A stretch of DNA of 54,149 nucleotides from Akkermansiaceae bacterium (GTDB lineage Bacteria; Verrucomicrobiota; Verrucomicrobiia; Verrucomicrobiales; Akkermansiaceae), in NCBI GenBank assembly GCA_029253285.1, contig JAQWZU010000115.1:1-54149 (forward strand). The letters are read 5' to 3'. Every line of letters starts with the position of its first letter. The stretch's first letter is position 1. Positions 34,769 to 43,881 of the stretch are shown in pieces. A program made the translations under genes and the position numbers. The notes under the pieces were generated by a model that was not told where the DNA came from, ran no database searches, and was given only the letters and a program-made list of their open reading frames with translations.

Positions 34769-36310
34769 ATGGATGAATCTTTGAAAGCGGAAGTTAGAAA
34801 GAGCGCTGGTTGGAAATTTCTTTTTTGGTCTCAATTGGTTCTGGTTCTGCTGTGGATAGGCTTGAGAAATATTCCCGGCCTCGAGGAGAAGGGCGCTGTC
34901 GGAGCGGTTGATCTCCTGATGGTTTTGTTGGTAATTACAGGTGCGATGATTTGGCTTCTCTTTTTGAGTAGGCTGAAATGGAGGGTCCGTTTAATCGGGG
35001 CAGGGGTGGTGTTGGGATTACTCGGCGGACTGGTGAAGATAGATGGGCATACAGGGAGTTTCTTCCCTCAGTTTTCTTGGCGGTGGTCCAAGGATCCTGC
35101 GACCGAGGTTCCCGAAATGACGGGCAAGATGGCCGGAGAGGGAACGGTGATTGAGACCGAGGGCTTGGAGAACTTCCCCCGCCTTTTGGGTTCGGAGATG
35201 AAGAACTGGGTGTCGGATGAACTCCTGCCTGATGGCTGGTATCAATCGGAACCGAAAGAGCTGTGGCGCGCGAAGTTGGGGGAAGGTTGGTCGGGCTTTT
35301 CGGTGGCGGGAGCTTATGCCTTTACGATGGAGCAGCTGGGAACGAACGAGACGACGATTTGTTATGAGTTGAGAACGGGGAAGCCGGTTTGGGCTCATGA
35401 GGAGGATGTTCGTTTTGAGGAATCGATGGGTGACGACGGTCCGCGGTCGACTCCGACGATCATTGACGGGAAAGTGTTTTCTCTTGGCGCAACGGGGATT
35501 TTAAATTGTTTCGATGCAAGGACCGGGAAAGTGATTTGGGGGAAAAATGTTCTCAAGGAGTTTGGGCAGAGTGTTCCGACATGGGCGAAGAGTTGCAGTC
35601 CCTTGGTGGTCGATGGGAAAGTGATCGTGACTTTAGGAAGCGAGGCGGAAAAAAATCTGGCGGCCTTAGATGTGGCGTCGGGTGAGATGGTGTGGAGATC
35701 CGGAGACTACAAATCGTCTTATGCCTCACCAGTTGTTGCTACTCTGGCCGGGAGACGGCAGATCGTTGCCGTTCAGCAGGACGCGGTTGGTGGATACGAT
35801 GTAGCCAGTGGTGAAGAGTTATGGTCCTTTCCGATTGGAAACCCGCAGAGTAATTGTGCGTCACCACTCGTTGTGGGAGATACAGTCATCACGAGCAGCG
35901 GCTACGGTTATGGGACGCATCGGATTCAGATCAGTGCAGTCGATGATGGCTTCGAGGCTAAAGAGCTATGGTTTAGTAAAAAGTTGAAAGCCAAGTTTGC
36001 CGATATGGTGGTGAATGAGGGTTATCTTTATGGATTGAATGACGGTCGCCTGGTTTGTTTGGAGTTGAAGAGTGGTGACTTGAAATGGCGGGGTAGTAAT
36101 TACGGCCACGGTCAAATCCTGGGTGTCGGGAAACACATGATCTTGCAAGGAGAGAGAGGGTCGGTGTTTTTTCTCGAGATGACTCCGGAGGGTGAGAAGG
36201 TGACTCAAGAAATCGAGGCCTTGGACCATCGGACGTGGAATCACCCGGCGCTGGCAGGAAGGATTCTTCTCATTCGCAATGACCGGGAAGCGATCGCCTT
36301 TGAATTCTAA
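34769..36310 (+). CDS. Membrane-anchored PQQ-like beta-propeller protein
   Basis: 513 residues. Three N-terminal helices (LFWSQLVLVLLWIGL; LLMVLLVITGAMIWLLFL; LIGAGVVLGLLGGLV) are followed by a periplasmic propeller from about residue 140. Its repeats follow the PQQ-like pattern: CFDARTGKVIWGKN, ALDVASGEMVWRSG, GYDVASGEELWSFP, CLELKSGDLKWRG. No cofactor-binding cysteine pair or obvious catalytic residues were seen, so it may be structural (BamB-like) or a non-canonical dehydrogenase. The frame is open 9 codons upstream (TTG), but the ATG at 34769 is preferred. It lies between two minus-strand sulfatase genes, divergent from the fusion gene by 123 bases and convergent with the next sulfatase. 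Confidence 0.85.
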   Translation: MDESLKAEVRKSAGWKFLFWSQLVLVLLWIGLRNIPGLEEKGAVGAVDLLMVLLVITGAMIWLLFLSRLKWRVRLIGAGVVLGLLGGLVKIDGHTGSFFPQFSWRWSKDPATEVPEMTGKMAGEGTVIETEGLENFPRLLGSEMKNWVSDELLPDGWYQSEPKELWRAKLGEGWSGFSVAGAYAFTMEQLGTNETTICYELRTGKPVWAHEEDVRFEESMGDDGPRSTPTIIDGKVFSLGATGILNCFDARTGKVIWGKNVLKEFGQSVPTWAKSCSPLVVDGKVIVTLGSEAEKNLAALDVASGEMVWRSGDYKSSYASPVVATLAGRRQIVAVQQDAVGGYDVASGEELWSFPIGNPQSNCASPLVVGDTVITSSGYGYGTHRIQISAVDDGFEAKELWFSKKLKAKFADMVVNEGYLYGLNDGRLVCLELKSGDLKWRGSNYGHGQILGVGKHMILQGERGSVFFLEMTPEGEKVTQEIEALDHRTWNHPALAGRILLIRNDREAIAFEF

Positions 36311-36313
36311 GTG

Positions 36314-36336
36314 AGGCTTGAGCCTACTATTTTTTC
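36314..36336 (+). terminator. Weak terminator-like hairpin in the 16-base gap between convergent genes
   Basis: AGGC-TTGA-GCCT (4-bp stem) followed by ACTATTTTTT, just past the stop of the propeller gene. The stem is short, so the call is weak. Confidence 0.3.
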
Positions 36337-38264
36337 GGGTCGACTTCGAAGTTGAGGAGTTCGACTTTTCCAGCAAAGGAAAAGGGAGAGGTATACATGC
36401 CAACCGGTGATTCCGGGTCGGATTTAAGAGTCTGACCTTCATTCGGGTTTTGGGAAATATGCCCGAGTTTCTTACCGGTGAAGAGCGGGCTGTCGTCGAG
36501 ACTTAGGATGTCGATAATGATACGCCCTCGCGTGTTGAGCCCTAACGAGATTGTAAATTCCTTTTTCGGCCGGTAATGCTCGACGACGAGGGTTTCGAGT
36601 TCTTTGTTTCGACGCACCGCGAAGTGAATCTCCCCATCTCTCATGTAGAGGGAATAGCCGTGGTGGTCACCTCCATGCGAAATGATGACGCCATCTGTTT
36701 GCTTGGGGTCGGGGGTGACTTTTAAGGTGACTCCAAATGAACGATTGGTGATGTCGGGGTGTTTTTTGTAGGTGGTCTTTTTTGAGGCCTTTCGCGTGAA
36801 TGGAGAATCCCGGGGAATCTTGCAGTTCTTGGCGACAGATTTTGGAAGGTGGGAGGCAAGGCGTTCACGAGTCGCTTGGTGGTCAGCGTGGGTAGCCAGG
36901 TTGTTGAATTCATGGGGGTCGGTTTCTAGATCATAGAGCTCCTGGAAACCATCGGCGTATTTGATGTAGCGATAGCGATCATCGGAGAGAGCATGAGACG
37001 GACTTTCCGATTTCATATCCTTGTTGAAAACAAAAGAGGTGAGGGATGGCTGTGATTTCGCAGTCGAGGGGGCTTTGAGTTGGGGAACCAGGGAGGTTCC
37101 AGTGCATTGCTCGGGAACCGGGAGTCCGGATAGTTCACAGAGGGTGGGATAGAGGTCGGTGAGAGTCGCGGGTTGGTTCGTAGATACTCCGTCCTTGGAA
37201 ACCCCCGGGGCGTGAATGAAGAGTGGGGTGTTGGTGGTTTGATGCCAGAGCGCGAACTTTTCCCAGTTGGATTTCTCGCCGATGTGGAATCCGTGGTCGG
37301 TCCAGAGAACGATGATGGTATTGTCCTTCATTGGAGATGATTCAAGCGCGTCGAGGAGTCGCCCGAGTTGGTGGTCCACATAGCTGATACTGGCGAGGTA
37401 GCCTTGCATGAGAGACTTCCACTGATCGTTGTCGGTGACCCATTTGTGCCAAGAAACCCGGTCAGCGGGGCGGGCGTCGGCGAGGTCATTTTTGATGTCG
37501 GCAGGAAGTTGAACCTTGTCGAGTGGATAGAGGTCGAAGTATTTCTGGGGGACCTCGAAGGGAATATGCGGGCGGAAAAGCCCCACCGCCAGGAACTGTG
37601 GTTTGGCGGGTTGCTTTTTGAGTTTTTCGATCGCCCAATCAACGACGAGATGATCTCCGTAGCTTTCCTCGGCTTGCGGGAGGGGCGCCGCTCCGAAAAG
37701 AAAATTGCCCAGTGGGCGTCGTCCTTTGAAGCCGTGGTTTTCGTTGTTGGAAAACTTCGGCCTTGGCCAGTCGGCGGAAATGGGGTCGAGGGGATCACCC
37801 CGGTATTCGTCCCAGGCCAAGGGATCGTTTTGTGAGTCATCAGGAGTCCATTGCAGGGTGTGGAAGATTTTTCCGGCTCCCGCGCTGTGGTAGCCGTGAT
37901 TGCTGAAGTGCTTGGAGAGAACAATCGCGTTGGAGAGAACAGGCGACTCGTGGCGCCATCGCGGACCATGTGCTCCGAAGAGGTTGCGATAGATCCCTGA
38001 TTTGACAGGATGCACGCCCGTCATCACCGCCACACGCGAAGGGTGACAAGCTGGAGCGGCGCAATGGGCGTTGGTGAAGGTGACGGATTGTTTGGCGAGG
38101 CGATCGAAGTTGGGTGTGATGACCCCCGGGTGCTTTGCGAGAGGTGAGATATAATTATTAAGATCGTCGACCGAGATGAAGAGGATATTTGGTTTTGCCT
38201 CCTTGCCTAATGCACCCAAGGGAAACAACAAGCATGGTAGAACTTGCTTTAAAAGTGATCTCAT
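36327..38264 (-). CDS. Sulfatase (iduronate-2-sulfatase-like) with extra C-terminal domain
   Basis: 645 residues, longer than the usual 450-550. It has a signal peptide, ISVDDLNNY metal ligands near residue 33, CHPSR with Cys73 as the formylglycine precursor, a later LWTDHGFHIGEKSNWEKF metal/substrate site, and NTPLFIHAPGVS. The IDS-like DDLN and WTDHG patterns suggest the iduronate/uronic-acid sulfatase group. The last 150 or so residues (after KKTTYKKHPDITNRSFGVTL) form an added beta-rich domain (SHGGDHHGYSLYMRDGEIHF, then FSFAGKVELLNFEVD) resembling a LamG-type carbohydrate-binding fold. It is the last gene of the minus-strand run from the phosphoesterase, after the esterase gene and a gene remnant. 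Confidence 0.93.
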   Translation of the reverse strand: MRSLLKQVLPCLLFPLGALGKEAKPNILFISVDDLNNYISPLAKHPGVITPNFDRLAKQSVTFTNAHCAAPACHPSRVAVMTGVHPVKSGIYRNLFGAHGPRWRHESPVLSNAIVLSKHFSNHGYHSAGAGKIFHTLQWTPDDSQNDPLAWDEYRGDPLDPISADWPRPKFSNNENHGFKGRRPLGNFLFGAAPLPQAEESYGDHLVVDWAIEKLKKQPAKPQFLAVGLFRPHIPFEVPQKYFDLYPLDKVQLPADIKNDLADARPADRVSWHKWVTDNDQWKSLMQGYLASISYVDHQLGRLLDALESSPMKDNTIIVLWTDHGFHIGEKSNWEKFALWHQTTNTPLFIHAPGVSKDGVSTNQPATLTDLYPTLCELSGLPVPEQCTGTSLVPQLKAPSTAKSQPSLTSFVFNKDMKSESPSHALSDDRYRYIKYADGFQELYDLETDPHEFNNLATHADHQATRERLASHLPKSVAKNCKIPRDSPFTRKASKKTTYKKHPDITNRSFGVTLKVTPDPKQTDGVIISHGGDHHGYSLYMRDGEIHFAVRRNKELETLVVEHYRPKKEFTISLGLNTRGRIIIDILSLDDSPLFTGKKLGHISQNPNEGQTLKSDPESPVGMYTSPFSFAGKVELLNFEVDPKK

Positions 38265-38322
38265 AAGTAAAGATACTGAGAACTCTTGAGAAATTTGACA
38301 GGCTATTTGTCGGATGTGGCAG

Positions 38323-38439
38323 CTAGTGAAGGGAGAAATGGAAGTCGGCGGGCTTGACCGCGAGGGTCGAGTAAGGGGTTTGGATGTGTCCCTCGGCGCT
38401 GGTTCCGAGAAAGTGGCGGCGATTGATTGTTAAAATCAT
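38323..38439 (-). pseudogene. 38-codon stub with Tat-type N terminus overlapping the CE15 stop
   Basis: The ATG (38439-38437) overlaps the stop of the CE15 gene as ATGA, a usual coupling signal. The peptide begins MILTINRRHFLGTSA, a twin-arginine export start, but then runs straight into EGHIQTPYSTLAVKPADFHF and stops 3 codons later. A Tat signal fused to what looks like a C-terminal tail fits an in-frame internal deletion of a formerly coupled secreted-enzyme gene. What the lost gene was cannot be stated. Confidence 0.5.
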
Positions 38440-39578
38440 TTAAGGTGTTTGTCGCCGAAGTTGAGATACTGATCCCAGTCGTAGTCGGTGAGATCGTGTT
38501 TTCCAGATCTGATGTGGTAGCCGACGTGACCGGAAAGAATGGGCCTGTCTGGAGCGGGCATTTCCATGGTGGCGAGTCCTTTGAGACCGAAGAGATTGTA
38601 GACGGGCTCGGCGTGGGCGGCGGCGAGGAATTCACCTTTGGGGTCGGCCCAGTCGTCTTTGGTTGCGCTGGCAACGTAAACCGCCCGGGGGGCGATGAGC
38701 GCAATGAGTTGGTGTTGGTCGATTGGAAGGTCCTCTTCTTTCTCGTTGAAAGCGTTGTAGTTTCCACAAAACCAATGGGGGAACGATTTATTAATGCGTG
38801 CGACGCGTTCGCCGTGTTTGCGACGAGCGATGGCAGCTCCGGTGCACCCTGAGTTGTTGGAAATGGTGAGCGCGAAACGTTGGTCGGTGGCTCCGGCCCA
38901 GAGGGCGCATTTGCCTCCCCGGGAATGGCCGATGACGCCGATTTTTAAAGCGTCGATGTCGGACGTGCTTTCGAAGTAATCTAGCGCGCGGGAAGCCCCC
39001 CAGGCCCAACCGGCGATGGTGCCCCAGGCGTCGCCGGGACGTTCACTGGTGTGTTGGTCGAAGACTTTGTGCACGCCGTTGTCGAAGTTGAGGTTTTTGT
39101 CGGTGCTCAATTCGGAGTTGTGGAAGGTTGCGGCAACAAAGCCTCGGGAGACGATGGTTTCCGCAGGCCAGAAGTCGTCTTTTTGATTGCGAGTAGGATC
39201 AATATTCTCCCGGTCCCGGTTGCAGATGAGGAGATATCCCGGAGCGGGCTTCTTGGCTTTGTTCGGGATAAAGGTGATGAGCTTAAAGGCACTTTTGCCA
39301 CTGGGGCCGGAGTAGGAGATTTCGACAATCTTTAGCGTGGCTGCGCCATCCATGGCTTTGGGGTCTTCTTCGATGACTTTGAAGTTGAGATCCTTGGGGT
39401 TTCCAATGGGAGCGCGTCCGTAGACGTGTTTCTTGAAGAGCTCGAGGGTTTCGGGGCGTTGGGTTTGAGTCCACTCTTCCTTGTTCTTGGCCGGTGGAGT
39501 GCCGAGGACGTTGGGGAGTTCTTGGGCGAGGGTGTTGCTTAGGGGGAGGGTGCAGAGGAGAATCTTAAAAGGAGACAT
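38436..39578 (-). CDS. Glucuronoyl esterase, carbohydrate esterase family 15
   Basis: 380 residues. An alpha/beta-hydrolase that cleaves ester bonds between glucuronic acid side chains of xylan and lignin alcohols in plant cell wall, or similar uronate esters. It has a signal peptide (MSPFKILLCTLPLSNTLAQ). The bacterial CE15 nucleophile block GHSRGGKCALWAGATDQRFA contains Ser219, followed by ISNNSGCTGAAIARR. RINKSFPHWFCGNY and the C-terminal HIRSGKHDLTDYDW with the catalytic His are also present. The frame is open upstream to 39686, but the ATG at 39578, preceded by GGAGA on the minus strand within a normal distance, gives the signal peptide. Confidence 0.92.
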   Translation of the reverse strand: MSPFKILLCTLPLSNTLAQELPNVLGTPPAKNKEEWTQTQRPETLELFKKHVYGRAPIGNPKDLNFKVIEEDPKAMDGAATLKIVEISYSGPSGKSAFKLITFIPNKAKKPAPGYLLICNRDRENIDPTRNQKDDFWPAETIVSRGFVAATFHNSELSTDKNLNFDNGVHKVFDQHTSERPGDAWGTIAGWAWGASRALDYFESTSDIDALKIGVIGHSRGGKCALWAGATDQRFALTISNNSGCTGAAIARRKHGERVARINKSFPHWFCGNYNAFNEKEEDLPIDQHQLIALIAPRAVYVASATKDDWADPKGEFLAAAHAEPVYNLFGLKGLATMEMPAPDRPILSGHVGYHIRSGKHDLTDYDWDQYLNFGDKHLK

Positions 39579-39592
39579 AGTTTTGAGGTTGG

Positions 39593-39703
39593 TCAGAGGA
39601 TAAGAGTCTCTGCTACGGGTTTGATACAGATTATTTCGAGTGAGTTGACGAGGGCCCAGATGAGGTTTTCGAATTGTTGATGCCAAGCGGGAGCGATGTG
39701 ATT
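39593..39703 (-). pseudogene. Possible remnant of a DUF1553 (PSD1) protein C terminus
   Basis: In the 189-base gap upstream of the CE15 gene, one minus-strand frame reads AWHQQFENLIWALVNSLEII before a stop at 39593. The pattern ENLIWALVNSxE closely resembles the C-terminal WALLNSxEFLFN motif of DUF1549/DUF1553 planctomycete-type cytochrome proteins. The frame is closed by a stop just upstream (39704-39706), so at most about 37 codons survive. The match is short and could be chance. Confidence 0.3.
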
Positions 39704-39767
39704 CTAGGCTGATCCTAGAAGTAGCTCACTGGGTTCCTTTCGAAAGCAGTTGAATCATTTGATCGAT

Positions 39768-42700
39768 TTAATCATCATTTGATTTGGCAGGTCGTATCGG
39801 AACCTCGCAGAAGGTGAGCGCTGCGATGTTATTTGAGCCCCAGATGATGGCGTCTTCCTCCCTCCATTTCCCACCGTTGACGTAGGACAGAGTCTTTGCT
39901 GTTGAGGGGTCTGCCAGTTTCAAGGTGATGATTCTTCCGGAGCCGCCTACGGCGATTAGATCCGCCGAGAGATCATCGAGAGAGAACCGTTCGATGATTT
40001 CTACGTCCCATTTTACCTCTTGATCGAATGTCAGGGTGATTTCATCTTGTCCGGCGCTGGAATACGCGACGCTCTCAAGATTTGGCGCTGTGACGGACAC
40101 CTTCGAATCCGCCCCGTAGCTGTATTTGTTCACCAGCGGAAACAACTGCCTCGCCATCGCGCCATAGCCTTCCGCCAAAAAGTGGCAACCGCCGCCCGGC
40201 CGGATTCCGAGGGTCGACATGACGCTCATATTGGAGAACTGCTCGGGCAAAAGTCGCTGCTGCTCGCGTAAGCGGTCGTTCTCCACTGACCGGCTACCAC
40301 AGGCGCCCGGCCAGATCTGGTGGATATAGTAGTGTTTGATATTCGGGTAGTCCTGCTTCCAGCTTGCAGACATGTGGATGAAGTAGTCCTGATAATTCAC
40401 CCAGCCGAAAGCGCCGGTTGTCCCTGACTCACCTTGGTCGTTTTCTCCCTGATGCCACAGCACGGCGCGAACTCCGTGCGTCAGTTTCGCTTGCTGCAAA
40501 CGCCATAACAACCTGCCGTAGATGGTGGTCACGTCAGTGGGATCTGCCTCGTTGCGTTGGTGCTGGTCAATCCGCGTTCCACCCTGTGCTCCATTGATAA
40601 TACAGACGGGAACCTTGTGTTTTTCGATGAGCATTTTGCCCAATTCAACGCCCCAATAGCCAATCTGAAAATGGTGATGATTCTCTCCTCCGTTAAAAGA
40701 TAAGGCATTACCCCAGACCGCGTCTCGGGCTCGGGCCTTGTTCGTGCTTGGCGTGCCAAAGCTGCGCAGCCAAGGGCTTCGGTAAGGGTGGACAACTCGA
40801 TTGTCTGTCCAGGCTTCAGCATTGGATTGGCCTTGGATGATAAAGACGTCGCCGCAGACCAGATCAGTTGCTTTTTCCAGAATTGTTTCCGCGCCGTCAC
40901 GCTTGATGCCGAACTCCGTGCGATAGGTGACCAAGCCCGCCTGCAAGCTTGTGGACAAATCATATTTGTTGGCGGCCCCGATTTTTTGCCTCTGCGTGTC
41001 GATCAGCTTGTTGCCGTCATAGAGTCTCAGGAATACCGAATCAGCAGATTCCTTGAGCGCGCCTCGATAGTGAAGTATGCCCTGCCCATTGTCGTCGCGA
41101 GCGTAGAACTGGTGGTCTACCGGTTTCTCGTCGGCGGAGGGAATACGCTTCATCGAGGCATCCTGCTTCGGTTCGACAACGGAGATCCGGACGGAGCGCG
41201 ACACGGTGGCTCCACCATTGTCGAGGGTGAGCTCGATCGTCAGGTCTCCACTGTTCTGGGCCCGCTTCAATATTAACTCTCCCGTGCCGACTTCGCTGAT
41301 CGTAGCCATGCCCGAAACTTTCCATGAGTAATTCAAGTTGCCGGTTCCTTTGGACGTCATTTCTGCCAGATTGCTGATTGAAGGTGAGATCGCCAGTTCA
41401 TCCCTGCCATTCCACTTTTTGGGAGCCTTGAGCGTGTATGTGGGATCCGAGATGTTCTCTTGAATGGAGATTGGGATGGTTCGGGTTTTCACACCGGATG
41501 CGAAAACCGCTCTGACCTGCAATGTGACGGTTTTGTTTTTAGCAACCCGACCAGCGTCAAAGGTATAGTTGAAGCGGTCGACGGCCAGGATCTCCTCCTT
41601 GTCGCCATCTTGCAAAACCCAGTAGACCTTTCTTGCTCCTCCCGCTTTTGCCGACAGAGCGACCGAGGCTCCTTCCTTCATTACCAAGCGTGACTCTGAG
41701 ACCGAGAAGTCGTCGCCATCCTGAACAAGTGGTCCAACCAGTGACTGTAACGGCTTCTGGTTCTCGAAACAGAGTTTAATCCAGTTGGCCGAGCGGGCCA
41801 CTGATTCGAAACGCACCTCGTCGAGAGCGCCATTAAAAGGTCCGCGCCCGTTTCCATGATCACCCAAATCGACGGGCGTTGAGGGCGGGGTCTTCAAGGT
41901 GCCGAGCTTGCTCACCATTCCGCCGTTGTTATTGATGGTCTTCTTAAGAATACCATCAACGTAAAAGCGTACCATGTCTGCGGAGACGCCCAGTGCGATA
42001 TGCCGCCATTCATCACGGGGCAAGGGACTGGCGCATCTGGGGTCAAAGCCGTAGAGATGTAAGCGAGGCTGTCCTCTTCCGGTCATGGTTAGATAGGACA
42101 GACCCATGTTTGGCTTCTGTCCACGTTCCGGCTCACCCCATCCTCCAATCGTCGCCGCCGCCCAGTTGCGACCCTCGAAACTGTTGGGGTTAACCCAGGC
42201 CGACATCGTCCGGTCGGCGTTGCCCGAGGGCATGCAGGTCACCCGTCGATCCGGCTTGGCTCCGAGTGGGCGGATGACAAGAACTTTATTAAGGCCGAAC
42301 TCCTGAGCGTCGCCGATGATGCCGGTGGTATTGGTGGTCGGTTTGTCGGATCTGTTGAAGCCGTCCAAATTGTTCGAAGTGGCGTCTTTTAGGTTCTCAC
42401 CCAAATGCCAGACACCGGCGAACCCTTTCGTGGTCGGGAACACATCCTCGCCGTTGCTTTCGCTGGGAACCTTGTCATTGCCCCAATGCACCTTGATCGC
42501 CTGTTGGTCGTTTCCCTTGATTGTCGGGATCCGCACCCAAATGTCGGCATTGCCTACCGCGGCATCCCAACGCTCGATCTGGTAAGTCAGTGGGTTGCCA
42601 TTGGCGGAGAAGCGGATGTCCTCGCCTCGGGACTTCGCCTGGCTGAAATCGAAAGAGTCCCGGTTAAGACGGACCAGCAGAGGGAAGTCTTTTTCCAAGG

Positions 42701-42878
42701 CTGATGCGGGCAGGTTCGCTCCCCCGGAGGTCGTGACGATGTATATCGTGCCTGAGTGTTTCCAGTCGTTCATGTCAGCGATGGCTTGGGAAGGGCTGAT
42801 AAAAACGCTAATCAGAGCAGGCGCCAGCAAGGACTTAGAAAGAGGAAAGTCAAAGAGGTCGTATATGGTGCGTATCAT
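39768..42878 (-). CDS. Secreted DUF2341 / LamG / SASA carbohydrate acetylesterase-like protein
   Basis: 1,036 residues. Order of parts: an N-terminal signal region; a DUF2341 domain (about 60-145; PLLVRLNRDSFDFSQAKSRG then NADIWVRIPTIKGNDQQAIK); a LamG/concanavalin-like domain (about 155-375; GFAGVWHLGENLKDATSNNL); Ig-like beta modules (about 390-570); and a C-terminal SGNH/SASA sialate-O-acetylesterase-like domain (about 670-920). The last has GQSN with the nucleophilic Ser near residue 683, LWHQGENDQG near 811, and the His of GCHFLAEGYG near 897. It probably binds a polysaccharide and removes acetyl groups from it. The metallophosphoesterase gene ends 13 bases upstream, so the two are one operon. 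Confidence 0.9.
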   Translation of the reverse strand: MIRTIYDLFDFPLSKSLLAPALISVFISPSQAIADMNDWKHSGTIYIVTTSGGANLPASALEKDFPLLVRLNRDSFDFSQAKSRGEDIRFSANGNPLTYQIERWDAAVGNADIWVRIPTIKGNDQQAIKVHWGNDKVPSESNGEDVFPTTKGFAGVWHLGENLKDATSNNLDGFNRSDKPTTNTTGIIGDAQEFGLNKVLVIRPLGAKPDRRVTCMPSGNADRTMSAWVNPNSFEGRNWAAATIGGWGEPERGQKPNMGLSYLTMTGRGQPRLHLYGFDPRCASPLPRDEWRHIALGVSADMVRFYVDGILKKTINNNGGMVSKLGTLKTPPSTPVDLGDHGNGRGPFNGALDEVRFESVARSANWIKLCFENQKPLQSLVGPLVQDGDDFSVSESRLVMKEGASVALSAKAGGARKVYWVLQDGDKEEILAVDRFNYTFDAGRVAKNKTVTLQVRAVFASGVKTRTIPISIQENISDPTYTLKAPKKWNGRDELAISPSISNLAEMTSKGTGNLNYSWKVSGMATISEVGTGELILKRAQNSGDLTIELTLDNGGATVSRSVRISVVEPKQDASMKRIPSADEKPVDHQFYARDDNGQGILHYRGALKESADSVFLRLYDGNKLIDTQRQKIGAANKYDLSTSLQAGLVTYRTEFGIKRDGAETILEKATDLVCGDVFIIQGQSNAEAWTDNRVVHPYRSPWLRSFGTPSTNKARARDAVWGNALSFNGGENHHHFQIGYWGVELGKMLIEKHKVPVCIINGAQGGTRIDQHQRNEADPTDVTTIYGRLLWRLQQAKLTHGVRAVLWHQGENDQGESGTTGAFGWVNYQDYFIHMSASWKQDYPNIKHYYIHQIWPGACGSRSVENDRLREQQRLLPEQFSNMSVMSTLGIRPGGGCHFLAEGYGAMARQLFPLVNKYSYGADSKVSVTAPNLESVAYSSAGQDEITLTFDQEVKWDVEIIERFSLDDLSADLIAVGGSGRIITLKLADPSTAKTLSYVNGGKWREEDAIIWGSNNIAALTFCEVPIRPAKSNDD

Positions 42879-42891
42879 CTTTTAGATCAGG

Positions 42892-43881
42892 TTACTTCTC
42901 GGTTGTCCCAAGCTGCCGACTGCGAATTTTCGGGCAAATCTCCTTGCCGTCGGTTAGGTCAGGCTTTGCCGCAATCCCAAGTTGTGAGGGGGATTTACCG
43001 ACCCATTTACTCTCCCGACCCTTGACGTCGATGCGTCCGCTGACAGGGTCAATGGTGAGTGTGGTGAAGAGGCTATCGCGATAAGGGCAGGTGTACTCGA
43101 CCCAACGGAACTTGGAGTGAACCTCGGCCGGGTAGCTCTTGTTACGGTAAGAGCCACCGACCCATTTATAGGAAGCCGAGTTGACGTGTAGGTAAGAGAT
43201 CTTACCCACACGGGCCACATGATCAATGTGAGTGTGCCCGTTGACAGCCAAAAGAACCTTGTCGGCAGCTGAGTTCAATAGCGCCTGCACCTCTCCAGCG
43301 TTGTCGATACTTGATGGGCCCGCGAGAGGCTGATGGCAGATGACGAGAATCGGGCCCTTAAGGATTTTCAACTGTTTCGCGAGCCACTCAAGTTGTTTCT
43401 CTCCAATGTGAGAAGGATAACCGCCCTTGTGGTTTTTCGGCTTCTCGTTTCCATCGAGGACAATCAGGTCGAGACCGTTAACGTTCTCGGTGTAGTAGCG
43501 TCCCTTCATACCCCAGAGTTTCGCGACCGTATCAAAGGAGTGTCCCCCATCGATCTCGTGGTTTCCGAGAACATGGAGGGTTCTGCGATGCGCCTTTTCA
43601 AAGGCCTTGGTTACGGCCTCGTTTTTCTTTGTCGGATAGGCGAAATCGCCGAGTTGTAGAAGAGCGTCGGGCTTTTCTTCCTTCATGGCATCGAGAAATG
43701 CTTTCAGTCTCGCAGGGCCATCGTGCATCACGTCCTGGTGCAAATCGGTGATCATGCCGAGCTTGATGGGCTTTTTGATTTTGGCCAGAGTGGCCATGAC
43801 CTGCCGGGGCAGGATGATTGAGGTCGCCACTACGCCGGTGGTGCGCAAGAAGTCACGTCTTGATGAGCTAAATTTTTCCAT
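42892..43881 (-). CDS. Tat-exported metallophosphoesterase (calcineurin-like)
   Basis: 329 residues. A twin-arginine signal (SSSRRDFLRTTGVVATSIIL) is followed by the dinuclear-metal phosphoesterase motifs: DLHQD near residue 46, GDF near 79, GNHE near 106, CHQPLAG and NGHTHIDH. Expected activity is phosphomonoester or phosphodiester hydrolysis outside the cytoplasm after folding with metal inside. It ends 13 bases before the DUF2341/LamG/acetylesterase gene, which it heads in an operon on the minus strand. The link to polysaccharide breakdown is inferred from this position. The 726 bases upstream are gene-poor. Confidence 0.93.
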   Translation of the reverse strand: MEKFSSSRRDFLRTTGVVATSIILPRQVMATLAKIKKPIKLGMITDLHQDVMHDGPARLKAFLDAMKEEKPDALLQLGDFAYPTKKNEAVTKAFEKAHRRTLHVLGNHEIDGGHSFDTVAKLWGMKGRYYTENVNGLDLIVLDGNEKPKNHKGGYPSHIGEKQLEWLAKQLKILKGPILVICHQPLAGPSSIDNAGEVQALLNSAADKVLLAVNGHTHIDHVARVGKISYLHVNSASYKWVGGSYRNKSYPAEVHSKFRWVEYTCPYRDSLFTTLTIDPVSGRIDVKGRESKWVGKSPSQLGIAAKPDLTDGKEICPKIRSRQLGTTEK

